Shown: piece after piece, positions 48,976 through 57,790 of the stretch | How positions within the stretch are numbered: the first letter of the stretch is position 1 | How the letters are laid out: each line of letters begins with the position of its first letter | Assembly (NCBI GenBank): GCA_947493265.1 | Contig: CANLQL010000004.1 | Span: forward strand, 372,001-436,000 | Reading direction: 5' to 3' | DNA from: an uncultured Litoreibacter sp. | Lineage (GTDB): Bacteria; Pseudomonadota; Alphaproteobacteria; Rhodobacterales; Rhodobacteraceae | DNA: 64,000 nt | Notes under the pieces: generated by a model | Told to the model about the DNA's origin: nothing | Seen by the model: the letters and a program-made list of their open reading frames with translations, nothing else | Databases searched by the model: none | Program-made: the position numbers and the translations under genes

Positions 48976-49969
48976 CGCGACCTTCACCATTTCCTTTGCC
49001 GGTCCGCTGGTGACGTTGCAGGATGCCGGACGCCCCGGCAATATGCGCTACGGCGTCTCGGCGTCAGGTCCAATGGACCGTTTGGCCTTCGATGCGGCGC
49101 ATGCCGCACTTGGCAATCAACCCGGGCAAACAGCCTTGGAGGTGTCTCTTGGCGGCTTGAGCTTGCTCTGCAAGGACGGAGCAGTCACGGTCGCGATCAC
49201 TGGCGGCGACTTTCTGGTCGAACATAATGGCCAGAAGCTGACGTCCTGGGCTGTCCTGACCGTCAAAACGGGGGAGCGTCTCACAATCCGGGCCGGTCCT
49301 TCCGGAAGTTGGGCTTATCTGGCCTTTGCGGGGCAAGTTACGTCCGACATGTGGCTGGGCAGCCAATCGACACACTCCACATCCGGTTTCGGGGGCGGGG
49401 CGTTGCAAACAGGCCAGTCGCTGAAAATTGCTGACGCCAAAATTCGCGACGACCGCTTGGGATCGTTCCCGAAACCGGATTTTGCCAAGACAGGGGCGTT
49501 TGACGTGGTTCTCGGTCCGCAAGATCAGCATTTCGCGGACGGTGCGGTTGATCAGTTTTTGACCGAGACCTTCACTGTTACCGATGCCTACGACCGAATG
49601 GGTATGCGACTTGCCGGGCCGGTGCTGGATCTGGATGGCGCGCTTTCCATCCCGTCTGAGCCTATCTTGCGCGGCGCAGTCCAAGTCTCAGGTGACGGGG
49701 TACCAACTGTGCTTCTGGCCGATCACCAGACCACCGGAGGATACCCCAAGATCGCCACCGTAATCTCTTGTGATACAGACCGGCTGACGCAGCTTCGGGC
49801 GGGCGAGACGCTTCGGTTCAACGCGGTATCCCATCAGCACGCTGTTGATCGCGCGAGGGCGTTTCAAACCAGCAAGGCTGCGTATCTTGATCAGATTTCC
49901 GTCGCGCGTGGATCATTGGAGCAGCGTTTGATGCGGGAAAACCTGATCCATGGCTGTATCTACGATTAG
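48968..49969 (+). CDS. pxpC: 5-oxoprolinase subunit PxpC (KipA-like)
   Basis: TLQDAGRPGNMRYGVSASGPMDRLAFDAAHAALGN; overlaps pxpB. Confidence 0.94.
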   Translation: MSDATFTISFAGPLVTLQDAGRPGNMRYGVSASGPMDRLAFDAAHAALGNQPGQTALEVSLGGLSLLCKDGAVTVAITGGDFLVEHNGQKLTSWAVLTVKTGERLTIRAGPSGSWAYLAFAGQVTSDMWLGSQSTHSTSGFGGGALQTGQSLKIADAKIRDDRLGSFPKPDFAKTGAFDVVLGPQDQHFADGAVDQFLTETFTVTDAYDRMGMRLAGPVLDLDGALSIPSEPILRGAVQVSGDGVPTVLLADHQTTGGYPKIATVISCDTDRLTQLRAGETLRFNAVSHQHAVDRARAFQTSKAAYLDQISVARGSLEQRLMRENLIHGCIYD

Positions 49970-49993
49970 CCGCCCCAAGAGGACTAGCGCAGT

Positions 49994-50497
49994 TTAGCTC
50001 CGGTATGGCTCAATATTGTCCGCCGACAAGGCGTAGCCGATCTGCGCAAGATGGGTCGACATTGCCGCGACGCCAAACATCCCTGTGACATTCACAGGCT
50101 CGTAAAGGCCCTTGCTTTCGTAAGGTATCTCAGTGGTGACAAACACTAACTGGTTGGCGGGGGGCGGAGGCACGTGAATGCAGGCACCCGCATAGGGCAC
50201 CAAGATGAACGCGCTAACCGCTGTGCCGACATAGTCGATTGGCACGATAAAGCCCGGAAGGCGCACGATCGCGCCATTCCAGTCCGACCGAACGCCGGTT
50301 GAAACAGGTTGTTGGTTGGACAGGTCTGGGCCGTCATGGCTTACGAGACCTTGGAGTTCGCGTGGAATGACGACCTCCCCCTCGGGGCGCAGATCGGTCC
50401 AGTCCAGATCGATAAAATCTTCTGCCAATGCGGCCTGGGGCAAGAATGGCAAAGCCGACAGCGCCAGCAGCATGTCCCTGCGTGACAAGGCTACCAT
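49994..50497 (-). CDS. DUF3299-like secreted protein (paralogue 2)
   Basis: Twin-Arg-like leader MVALSRRDMLLALSALPFLPQAALA; LPGFIVPIDY and LVPYAGACIHVPPPPANQLV. Confidence 0.78.
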   Translation of the reverse strand: MVALSRRDMLLALSALPFLPQAALAEDFIDLDWTDLRPEGEVVIPRELQGLVSHDGPDLSNQQPVSTGVRSDWNGAIVRLPGFIVPIDYVGTAVSAFILVPYAGACIHVPPPPANQLVFVTTEIPYESKGLYEPVNVTGMFGVAAMSTHLAQIGYALSADNIEPYRS

Positions 50498-50994
50498 ATA
50501 TAAGTCTCCATCGTGTCCGCCGACAAAGCATATCCCGTCTGGGCAACTTCGGTCGATTGAAGCCGCGTGCGCATCGTCCCAACGACCCAGACCGGGTCCC
50601 AAAGCTTATCATCCGGCCAAGGGGTCTTTGCTGTGACAAACACCAGTTGGTTCGGTGGCGGCGGTGGCGTGTGAATACACGCGCCGACATAAGGCACGAG
50701 GATAAATTCGGACACGCCCTTGGTGCCAATTTCAAGTGGAATGACAAAGCCCGGCATCCGGATATACGCGCCGTCCAAAGCGTCGTTCAGCTTTGTGGCA
50801 TTCTCGTCAAAGATCGGGCTCCACAGGTCATTGACCTCATCCAGTTCGCCTTCGCCGATAATTTCCGAATAGGGCACGCCGGGAGGGATCAGATCATCCC
50901 ACGTGATCTCTTTGGCCGATGTCGCAAGTGCCGGCCGGGCAAGGGACGCAGACGCAAGTCCGCCAATAATCATATGTCGTCGCGTGAATGTCAT
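50491..50994 (-). CDS. DUF3299-like secreted protein (paralogue 1)
   Basis: MTFTRRHMIIGGLASASLARPALA; MPGFVIPLEI and LVPYVGACIHTPPPPPNQLVFV shared with the neighbour. Confidence 0.78.
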   Translation of the reverse strand: MTFTRRHMIIGGLASASLARPALATSAKEITWDDLIPPGVPYSEIIGEGELDEVNDLWSPIFDENATKLNDALDGAYIRMPGFVIPLEIGTKGVSEFILVPYVGACIHTPPPPPNQLVFVTAKTPWPDDKLWDPVWVVGTMRTRLQSTEVAQTGYALSADTMETYIW

Positions 50995-52241
50995 GTCCGC
51001 ACCATCATACCATCGGCCAGCGACAAACGGTAGGCCCGGATCGCGGGAACCATGCTCACAATTGCGCTAGCTGCGATCACGCCAAGCAGAACCCACAACT
51101 CGCGAAGGCTTGGCGCTTCAATGGGCAACCAAAGTCCATATGCGCTGTCGATCACAGGCTGGGCAATGATCAGGCCGAGATACAAAAGCAAGATACCGAT
51201 CAAGGCCCCGACAGCCGCCGTTACGACAGCTTCCAAGACCAGCAGCCCCATCACTGTTCTGGGGCGCGCGCCCATCGCGCGGAAAATCGCCATCTCGCGG
51301 CGGCGTTCGTTCAGGCTGGAGAAAATCGTTGCCATCATCCCGATCAAAGCGGTGACAACCACCATGGCCGAAACGCCCAACAACGCCGTTTCGGCAACCC
51401 CGACGATTGCCCAAAGCTCTTGCAGGGCAACGCCCGGTAGGACAGCCATCACCGGCTCTTCGGGGTATTGGTTGATTGCCCGTTGAAGCCCGAACGTTTG
51501 CAACCGGCTTTCCACCCCAACAAGTGCTGCCGTCACCGCTTTGGGCGTCAAAGTCATCTGCCTGAGCACGTCTGCTGGCGTTGATTGTCCCGGCACCTGC
51601 GCCCCGTTTTGCCAATCGACATGGATCGCCTCAATTGCTTCCATACTGACGATGACGGTTCTGTCGACCGGCGTTCCGGTTTTCTCCAATATGCCAGAGA
51701 CGCGGAAGGGCTGGTCTTCGTGTTCCGTAAAGGAAGCGATGCCATGTGCGACGACAATCGGATCGCCAACGGTGTAGCCCAGCGCTTGCGCCACATCTGC
51801 GCCGATCACCGTGTCGAACAGATCGGCCATCAGCGCGCCATCCGCGACCTCCAATCCACGGCCTTGGCGGAACTTATAGTGCTCAAAAAACTCAAGGGTG
51901 GTTCCCATGACACGGAATTGCCGGTGGCTATCCCCCAGAGAGATCGGCACGATCCACGCAACCTCGGGGCGTTCCGCAATATCCTGATAGGTCTCCCAGG
52001 ATACATTGTTGGTGGCATTGCCGATCCGAAACACCGAATACAGCAGCAGTTGGACCGACCCTGTGCGCGCGCCAACAATCAGGTCAGTGCCATAGATTGT
52101 GTCCGCGAAACTGGCTTTCGCCCCGGTGCGTACTTTTTCGACGCCAAGAAACAGCGCCACGGACAGCGCGATTGCCAGCACCGTCATGCTGACCGTCAGT
52201 GCCCTCGCAGCCAGGGATCCTAGGGCAAGTCGAAGGATCAT
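50991..52241 (-). CDS. FtsX-like ABC transporter permease
   Basis: MacB/FtsX topology: N-terminal TM, periplasmic domain, three C-terminal TMs. Confidence 0.9.
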   Translation of the reverse strand: MILRLALGSLAARALTVSMTVLAIALSVALFLGVEKVRTGAKASFADTIYGTDLIVGARTGSVQLLLYSVFRIGNATNNVSWETYQDIAERPEVAWIVPISLGDSHRQFRVMGTTLEFFEHYKFRQGRGLEVADGALMADLFDTVIGADVAQALGYTVGDPIVVAHGIASFTEHEDQPFRVSGILEKTGTPVDRTVIVSMEAIEAIHVDWQNGAQVPGQSTPADVLRQMTLTPKAVTAALVGVESRLQTFGLQRAINQYPEEPVMAVLPGVALQELWAIVGVAETALLGVSAMVVVTALIGMMATIFSSLNERRREMAIFRAMGARPRTVMGLLVLEAVVTAAVGALIGILLLYLGLIIAQPVIDSAYGLWLPIEAPSLRELWVLLGVIAASAIVSMVPAIRAYRLSLADGMMVRT

Positions 52242-52933
52242 GCGTCTTGTCTTTCCAGCTGAACGATATCTTCCATCCGCAGAACACGGTCGAACCGGTC
52301 ACTCAGACGCGGATCGTGACTGACCATCACCAAGGCGGTGCCGTGCTGCCCGACCTGGTCAAACAGCAGATCAAGAAACGCAGCCTGGCTGGTTTCATCC
52401 AGCGCCGAGGTCGGTTCATCCGCGATGATGATCGGTGGACGTCCGATCATCGCACGGGCAACGGCGACGCGTTGTTGTTGCCCCACCGAAAGCGCGGAGG
52501 CTTTCATTTCCAGCACATCGGGAATTCCAAGTGCCTCGCAAAGCGCGCGCGCCTCGACCTTTGGGTCACCAACACGGCCCCGCCGTTCCGGCGCGAAGCG
52601 CAGCGGCAGAACGATGTTGTCTAAGACGGAGCCGAATGGCAGCAAGTTGAACTGCTGGAAGATCATGCCGATCTGTTCGGCCCGCAAGGTATCCCGGCGA
52701 CCCCCGGAAAGATCCGACATCCTATTTCCGGCAACACTCACCGAACCGGCATTTGCGAGGATCGTACCGCAGATCAACGACAGGAGCGTAGATTTCCCCG
52801 ATCCACTTGCCCCCAACAACAAGACTGTCTGGCCTGCAGCCACGGACAGGTGAGGTATGGAAAGCGCGAAAGCGCCCGCCCCCGGCCACCGGAAGCGGAC
52901 ATCCTGCAAGTCCAGGATTGCGCCTTCCGCCAC
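52238..52933 (-). CDS. ABC transporter ATP-binding protein (LolD-like)
   Basis: GASGSGKSTLL, LSVGQQQRVAVARA, PPIIIADEPTSALD. Confidence 0.93.
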   Translation of the reverse strand: MAEGAILDLQDVRFRWPGAGAFALSIPHLSVAAGQTVLLLGASGSGKSTLLSLICGTILANAGSVSVAGNRMSDLSGGRRDTLRAEQIGMIFQQFNLLPFGSVLDNIVLPLRFAPERRGRVGDPKVEARALCEALGIPDVLEMKASALSVGQQQRVAVARAMIGRPPIIIADEPTSALDETSQAAFLDLLFDQVGQHGTALVMVSHDPRLSDRFDRVLRMEDIVQLERQDA

Positions 52934-53563
52934 TTAGAACATGCCGCGCAGGTCTAGAACGGGTGCGTCACGCGGAACTTCAAAGGCTTGGGCACCTGAG
53001 TTGTTCAGGATTTGCACGTCCAGCTCCAGCGGGTTCTCGAATGCTGCAAAGTAGGCGAACTCGATCTGGTTGATTGCGTCTGGGTTACCGCAGGTCAAAA
53101 CATATTCGGCGTGGAATTCAGTGTGCCCCTGCTCTGCGTCTGCGTGGTCGCTGTGATCGTCGTGATCGGCATGGGCGTCTTCTTTGGCATGATCGTCATG
53201 TTCATCATGCTCATCATGATCGTCGTGGCCATGTTCGGCGTGGTCTTCGCTTTCAAGCTCCAGACCTGCGCTGGCTTTGGTCACGCTGCATTCTGCTGTG
53301 GCCGGAAATACAAAAAGATCCAGCGGCTTGGCCAATGTGGCCACGGCGGCATCGATTGCGGCGCGATCTTCCGCGGTTTCGGCCTCATATTCAAAGCCTA
53401 CAATATCAGCCCCCGGCGCGTGGAATTCCATCGCGATGGTGCTGCCATCAACTGCGATGTTCAAAGCGCCTAGCCCGTGTTCATGGGCGCCCTGTTCGCG
53501 TGTACCTTCAGCAAACACTGGTGACGCCAGAAGCGCGATTAATGCAGGAAATGCGTATTTCAT
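52934..53563 (-). CDS. ZrgA/DUF2796-like His-rich periplasmic protein
   Basis: Signal peptide, GAHEHGLGALNIAVDG, then HAEHGHDDHDEHDEHDDHAKEDAHADHDDHSDHADAEQGH. Confidence 0.85.
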   Translation of the reverse strand: MKYAFPALIALLASPVFAEGTREQGAHEHGLGALNIAVDGSTIAMEFHAPGADIVGFEYEAETAEDRAAIDAAVATLAKPLDLFVFPATAECSVTKASAGLELESEDHAEHGHDDHDEHDEHDDHAKEDAHADHDDHSDHADAEQGHTEFHAEYVLTCGNPDAINQIEFAYFAAFENPLELDVQILNNSGAQAFEVPRDAPVLDLRGMF

Positions 53564-53715
53564 AACAATCCTTTCAATTTTTGGCCGCAAACCACGGCGC
53601 ATTCAAGACAATTGGACGCGCGGGATTTTCCGATTTGCTGCCCGTGGAGTACCGGGAACCGAGTTTTCTGCAAATCCTTATGGTGCCCACACCTGTTCGA
53701 GTCGGGTAATTGATA

Positions 53716-53730
53716 TGTTATAAGATAACA
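53716..53730. promoter_or_regulatory. Zur-box-like palindrome
   Basis: TGTTATAAGATAACA: perfect 6-bp inverted repeat with 3-bp centre, about 150 bp upstream of the ZrgA-like gene. Confidence 0.6.
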
Positions 53731-54075
53731 GAGTTCAAGTGCGACACCCTGCCCACCTGAACATGGTTGCTGCCCGCGTCTTGGCGTCGCTTGCCGTGCC
53801 GACCCGCGAAACCCTCTTGATCCACGCGTTAATCCCTCCTATACCCCGACAATCTGGAATCAGAAGACTGACCAGAGCCTTGTTTTATTGGTTTTTGCAG
53901 CGCTTTCTTCGGTGCAATCGGTGAAAACGAAACGGGGCATTCAAAGCAATGACGACCTGACCTCTGGCGGGCGCTCCCGAATGGGAAGAAAGCGGACCCG
54001 GAAGAAGACCGAGAGCTCTTGGGACGCGCGAAACATTCACCGGGTAAACCGGGATCATATGAAGGAGTGTGTCAG

Positions 54076-54459
54076 ATGGACCTGATTGCACAGATTGAAG
54101 CGGAACAAATCGCCGCTTTGGGAAATGACATTCCCGATTTTAAAGCGGGTGACACCATCCGCGTCGGTTACAAAGTGACCGAAGGCACGCGCTCTCGTGT
54201 GCAAAACTATGAAGGTGTGTGCATCGCACGCAAGAACGGCAAAGGCATTTCCGGCTCCTTCACAGTTCGCAAGATTTCTTTTGGTGAAGGCGTTGAGCGG
54301 GTATTCCCACTGCACTCCACCAATATCGACAACATCACCGTTGTCCGTCGTGGCCGTGTTCGCCGCGCCAAACTGTACTACTTGCGCTCACGTCGTGGTA
54401 AATCCGCACGTATCGCAGAAGTGACAAACTACAAAGCGCCTAAGGGCGCAGACGCGTAA
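54076..54459 (+). CDS. rplS: 50S ribosomal protein L19
   Basis: [35 protein letters not shown]. Confidence 0.98.
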   Translation: MDLIAQIEAEQIAALGNDIPDFKAGDTIRVGYKVTEGTRSRVQNYEGVCIARKNGKGISGSFTVRKISFGEGVERVFPLHSTNIDNITVVRRGRVRRAKLYYLRSRRGKSARIAEVTNYKAPKGADA

Positions 54460-54470
54460 GGATATCAGTC

Positions 54471-54692
54471 ATGAAAAAAGAGACGCATCCAGAATACCAC
54501 CTCATCGATGTCAAAATGACAAATGGCGACATCGTTCAGATGAAATCCACTTGGGGCGCCGAGGGCGACCAGCTGGCATTGGACATCGACCCATCCGTGC
54601 ACCCAGCATGGACAGGCGGCAACCAGCGCCTGATGGATACAGGCGGTCGTGTTTCCAAGTTCAAAAACAAATACGAAGGTCTGGGCTTCTAA
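54471..54692 (+). CDS. rpmE: 50S ribosomal protein L31 (no Cys zinc ligands)
   Basis: [29 protein letters not shown]...; no cysteine in the 73 aa. Confidence 0.96.
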   Translation: MKKETHPEYHLIDVKMTNGDIVQMKSTWGAEGDQLALDIDPSVHPAWTGGNQRLMDTGGRVSKFKNKYEGLGF

Positions 54693-54714
54693 AGCCTTCC
54701 ACCTTTTTCAAGAA

Positions 54715-54751
54715 CAAAACGCCATGCTGGAAACAGCGTGGCGTTTTTTGT
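54715..54751 (+). terminator. Intrinsic terminator after rpmE
   Basis: AAAACGCCATGCTGGAAACAGCGTGGCGTTTTTTGTT. Confidence 0.9.
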
Positions 54752-54975
54752 TGGCCGATCGCATTTTCTGTCAGGAGCTTTGTCAGGAGATTGGGCCGCG
54801 GTGAAAAAATCCGCCCGCGCCCCGTTCAAATTTTTGTGCCCTGCCCCCATATCTGTTCGACGGAAACACGCCACATGCGCGTTATAGACAGTATCCGCAC
54901 CTGAATTTTCATGCGGCAAAGACCAATTTCTTACGAGTGCGCTGAATTTCCGTCACACAAAGAGAGGTCATTAAA

Positions 54976-55848
54976 ATGGGAGTGTTTTCCAGAAAACATA
55001 TTCCAACAAGCCCGTTCCCGCCTGTGCTGTCTCGCAGCAATTCGATTATGACATTTGAATATCGCGACTCGGGGCCCGGACATCGTCCCGCCGAGATTTA
55101 CCAGTATCATTGTCTGGTCATCCCTGTTCAAACAGAGGCGATCCGCATCATCACCACCCAGAATGGGGAGGCCAGACGGCTGACCCTGCATCAAAACGAC
55201 ATCGCGTTGGCATGGGCCGGGACCGATGCCGCTTGGACATGGCTTGATCCGGCGCGCGTTATCCTGATCTGGATCGATCCCGACGCATTTGATGCCTTCC
55301 TTGAGATTGAGTTGCGTCTGCTCCTGCCGGACCGGGACCAGATTGCAGAGCGCATTATCACTGATCCTGACCTGCGCGGTGCGGCGGAACGCATTCGCCA
55401 GGCGGTGGAAAATGCCGGGATCGGCTCGGACATCATATTCGATGCCTTGGCGCGCGTGTTCCTCGTGCTATTTGCCCGCAGACATCTGGGAAATACCCAA
55501 TTGCGCAGCCGGTCGATGCCAGAATTTGGCGTGGGCGAATATACCCGGATCGTCGACTATATCGAAGCCCATCTGGATACGAAAATCACCCCATCCGAAC
55601 TGGCAAAACTCGTCGGGATGAGCGAGGCGGTGTTTTCGCGGAAATTCAAACTGAAAGTGGGAAAATCACCCATGCGCTTTGTCAAAGAGGTCCGGTTGGA
55701 AGCTGCGACAAAGCAGGTTCTTGGGGGTGTGATGGGTTTTTCGGAAATTGCCATGGCATGCGGGTTTTCGGATCAGGCGCATTTCTCGCGCAGCTTCAAA
55801 GCGCATCACGGTGTGTCGCCAAAGCAGTTTCGCAGATCCAGGACTTAG
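54976..55848 (+). CDS. AraC-family transcriptional regulator
   Basis: C-terminal HTH: LAKLVGMSEAVFSRKFKLKVGKSPMRFVKEVRLEAA...IAMACGFSDQAHFSRSFKAHHGVSPKQFR. Confidence 0.93.
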   Translation: MGVFSRKHIPTSPFPPVLSRSNSIMTFEYRDSGPGHRPAEIYQYHCLVIPVQTEAIRIITTQNGEARRLTLHQNDIALAWAGTDAAWTWLDPARVILIWIDPDAFDAFLEIELRLLLPDRDQIAERIITDPDLRGAAERIRQAVENAGIGSDIIFDALARVFLVLFARRHLGNTQLRSRSMPEFGVGEYTRIVDYIEAHLDTKITPSELAKLVGMSEAVFSRKFKLKVGKSPMRFVKEVRLEAATKQVLGGVMGFSEIAMACGFSDQAHFSRSFKAHHGVSPKQFRRSRT

Positions 55849-55913
55849 GGATGAAGCTGCGCAAACTTGCGACCAACACAGGGGGGATGGCCGCAAGTTC
55901 GCTGCGTACGTGG

Positions 55914-56222
55914 TTAGTCGTATTCGCCGATATACATCTTGGCCAGTTCTGCCATCGTGTAGTCGTTCGGGTCCACGTTCATCGCTTGCGCAAGTTGCTG
56001 GATACCAGCGGTCATGCCGCGCGACCGTGTAACGACTTCGTTCTGGCCGAGGGTGATAACCTCCCCGACGCTGTCACCAGACAAAACGTCGACCGCCTTG
56101 TTCAAGGATGCCGGGCTCGAGGATTCCGTTTTCATTTTCTCACCGAAATCCTCAGCCGGGCTGGCAATAACCGGGGTCGCCAAAACAGCTGCAAGAGCGG
56201 GCAATATAAAAAACCGTTTCAT
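55914..56222 (-). CDS. Small secreted/periplasmic hypothetical protein
   Basis: Signal peptide MKRFFILPALAAVLATPVIASPAED; RBS-like AAGGAG upstream. Confidence 0.65.
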   Translation of the reverse strand: MKRFFILPALAAVLATPVIASPAEDFGEKMKTESSSPASLNKAVDVLSGDSVGEVITLGQNEVVTRSRGMTAGIQQLAQAMNVDPNDYTMAELAKMYIGEYD

Positions 56223-56554
56223 AAAAATCTCCTTTGGTAGGTGGTAACATGCTGCAAATATGGACCTTTTGCGGGTCCGCTGCTTGCATCCCGGCCTCAG
56301 TTTTTTGAACCATACCGTTCAGTTTAGTTTCTGAGGTTCAAAATTCCGCGCCCAATGATTAATTTGCAGGCGCATGTGGGAGGCTGGTTCTGTTCCAATC
56401 CCGTTTCGGCCAGGCGAATCCGCAATGCAACATGACGCGATAAAATCGCTGAAACCTCCGTAAATCCGCTTCTTATCAGCGGGCCGTGTGCCTATAGTCC
56501 GGCGCAACGAAGAGCCGGAAAAATTACCGGTGCAGTGAATTACAGGATCCCTGA

Positions 56555-57367
56555 ATGGCAGCGCATATTATCGTTTTCGGCAATGAAAAAGGCGGGTCGG
56601 GCAAATCGACCAATTGCATGCATGTCTCAACCGCTCTGGCGCGAATGGGGTTCAAAGTCGGTGCACTGGATCTTGATCTGCGTCAGCGCAGCTTTTCGCG
56701 CTATTGTGAAAACCGGATCCGTCATTCTGACAAAAACGACCTAGGTCTGGCCTGCCCCGAAGTGGTTGAGCTTCCCGAAATTGATCCGGCAATTCTGGCC
56801 CCTGGCGAAAATATCTATGATCGTCGTTTGACCGAAGGCGTCGCGATGATGGACGGGCAATACGACTTCATCGTGATCGATTGCCCCGGTTCGCACACAC
56901 GGCTTAGCCAAGTGGCGCATTCGCTGGCCGACACGCTTGTGACACCGCTAAATGACAGCTTTATCGACTTCGACCTGCTGGCCCGGATTGATCCCGAAAC
57001 CCAAGAGGTCAAAGGCCCCTCTGTTTACGCTGAAATGGTCTGGCAAGCCCGTCAGTTGCGCGCGCAAGCCGGTTTGAAACCAATTGACTGGGTCGTTGTG
57101 CGCAACCGCGTCGGCACCCAGCGCATGCACAACAAAAAGAAGATCACCGATGCTGTCGACGCTTTGGCCAAACGCATCGGATTTCGCGTGGCACCCGGCT
57201 TTTCCGAGCGGGTGATCTTCCGCGAACTGTTCCCACGGGGACTGACATTGCTGGATTTGGCAGATATCGGGATCAAGAACCTCAATATCTCCAACATCGC
57301 CGCACGCAATGAAGTGCGCGAATTGTTGAAGGCGTTGAACCTCCCAGGCGTCGCGATCGAGGTCTGA
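56555..57367 (+). CDS. mipZ: Division-plane positioning ATPase MipZ
   Basis: IIVFGNEKGGSGKSTNCMHVSTALARMG, ParA/MinD superfamily. Confidence 0.95.
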   Translation: MAAHIIVFGNEKGGSGKSTNCMHVSTALARMGFKVGALDLDLRQRSFSRYCENRIRHSDKNDLGLACPEVVELPEIDPAILAPGENIYDRRLTEGVAMMDGQYDFIVIDCPGSHTRLSQVAHSLADTLVTPLNDSFIDFDLLARIDPETQEVKGPSVYAEMVWQARQLRAQAGLKPIDWVVVRNRVGTQRMHNKKKITDAVDALAKRIGFRVAPGFSERVIFRELFPRGLTLLDLADIGIKNLNISNIAARNEVRELLKALNLPGVAIEV

Positions 57368-57655
57368 TTACTGCTGCACGCGTTGGCGGGCTTTCAGCGC
57401 GTCGAGGCTGCTTTGCGGCAAGGCGGCAGTTTCTTCCGGTGTCAGTGTCGCGGTCTGATATCCCATCCGCTCAAGGCTCCAGGCCATGATCTCGGGGTGG
57501 TTTTCCAGGTATTGCGACGTGTGCTGCATGATCGACAGCTGAATATCCGTACGGGTAAAGCTGCCCGCCATGATCCCAGCCCACATCAGGCATGTGACAG
57601 CAAAAACGAAGCTGACCCAAAACAGGCGGATGCTTCTGAGAATTGTCCAAATCAT
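57368..57655 (-). CDS. Hypothetical membrane protein, 95 aa
   Basis: Single N-terminal TM; convergent with mipZ. Confidence 0.55.
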   Translation of the reverse strand: MIWTILRSIRLFWVSFVFAVTCLMWAGIMAGSFTRTDIQLSIMQHTSQYLENHPEIMAWSLERMGYQTATLTPEETAALPQSSLDALKARQRVQQ

Positions 57656-57750
57656 TGCTCACCTCAAAATTTGATACGGCAGAGCAAACAGCGACAATCA
57701 GGCGAAATCAGGACGCCATTGTGCCAGTTCCAAGGATTTTAGACGTTTTT

Positions 57751-57787
57751 GAGGTTCGGCCATATCGACCGAACCTCTTGTTTTTAG
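57751..57787 (+). terminator. Hairpin/terminator next to the formate dehydrogenase alpha stop
   Basis: GAGGTTCGG-N9-CCGAACCTC then TTGTTTTT on the plus strand. Confidence 0.5.
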
Positions 57788-57790
57788 GAC

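Noticed and set aside
53100-53260. Low-complexity repeat in DNA
   Set aside because: Explained by the His/Asp-rich segment of the ZrgA-like protein.
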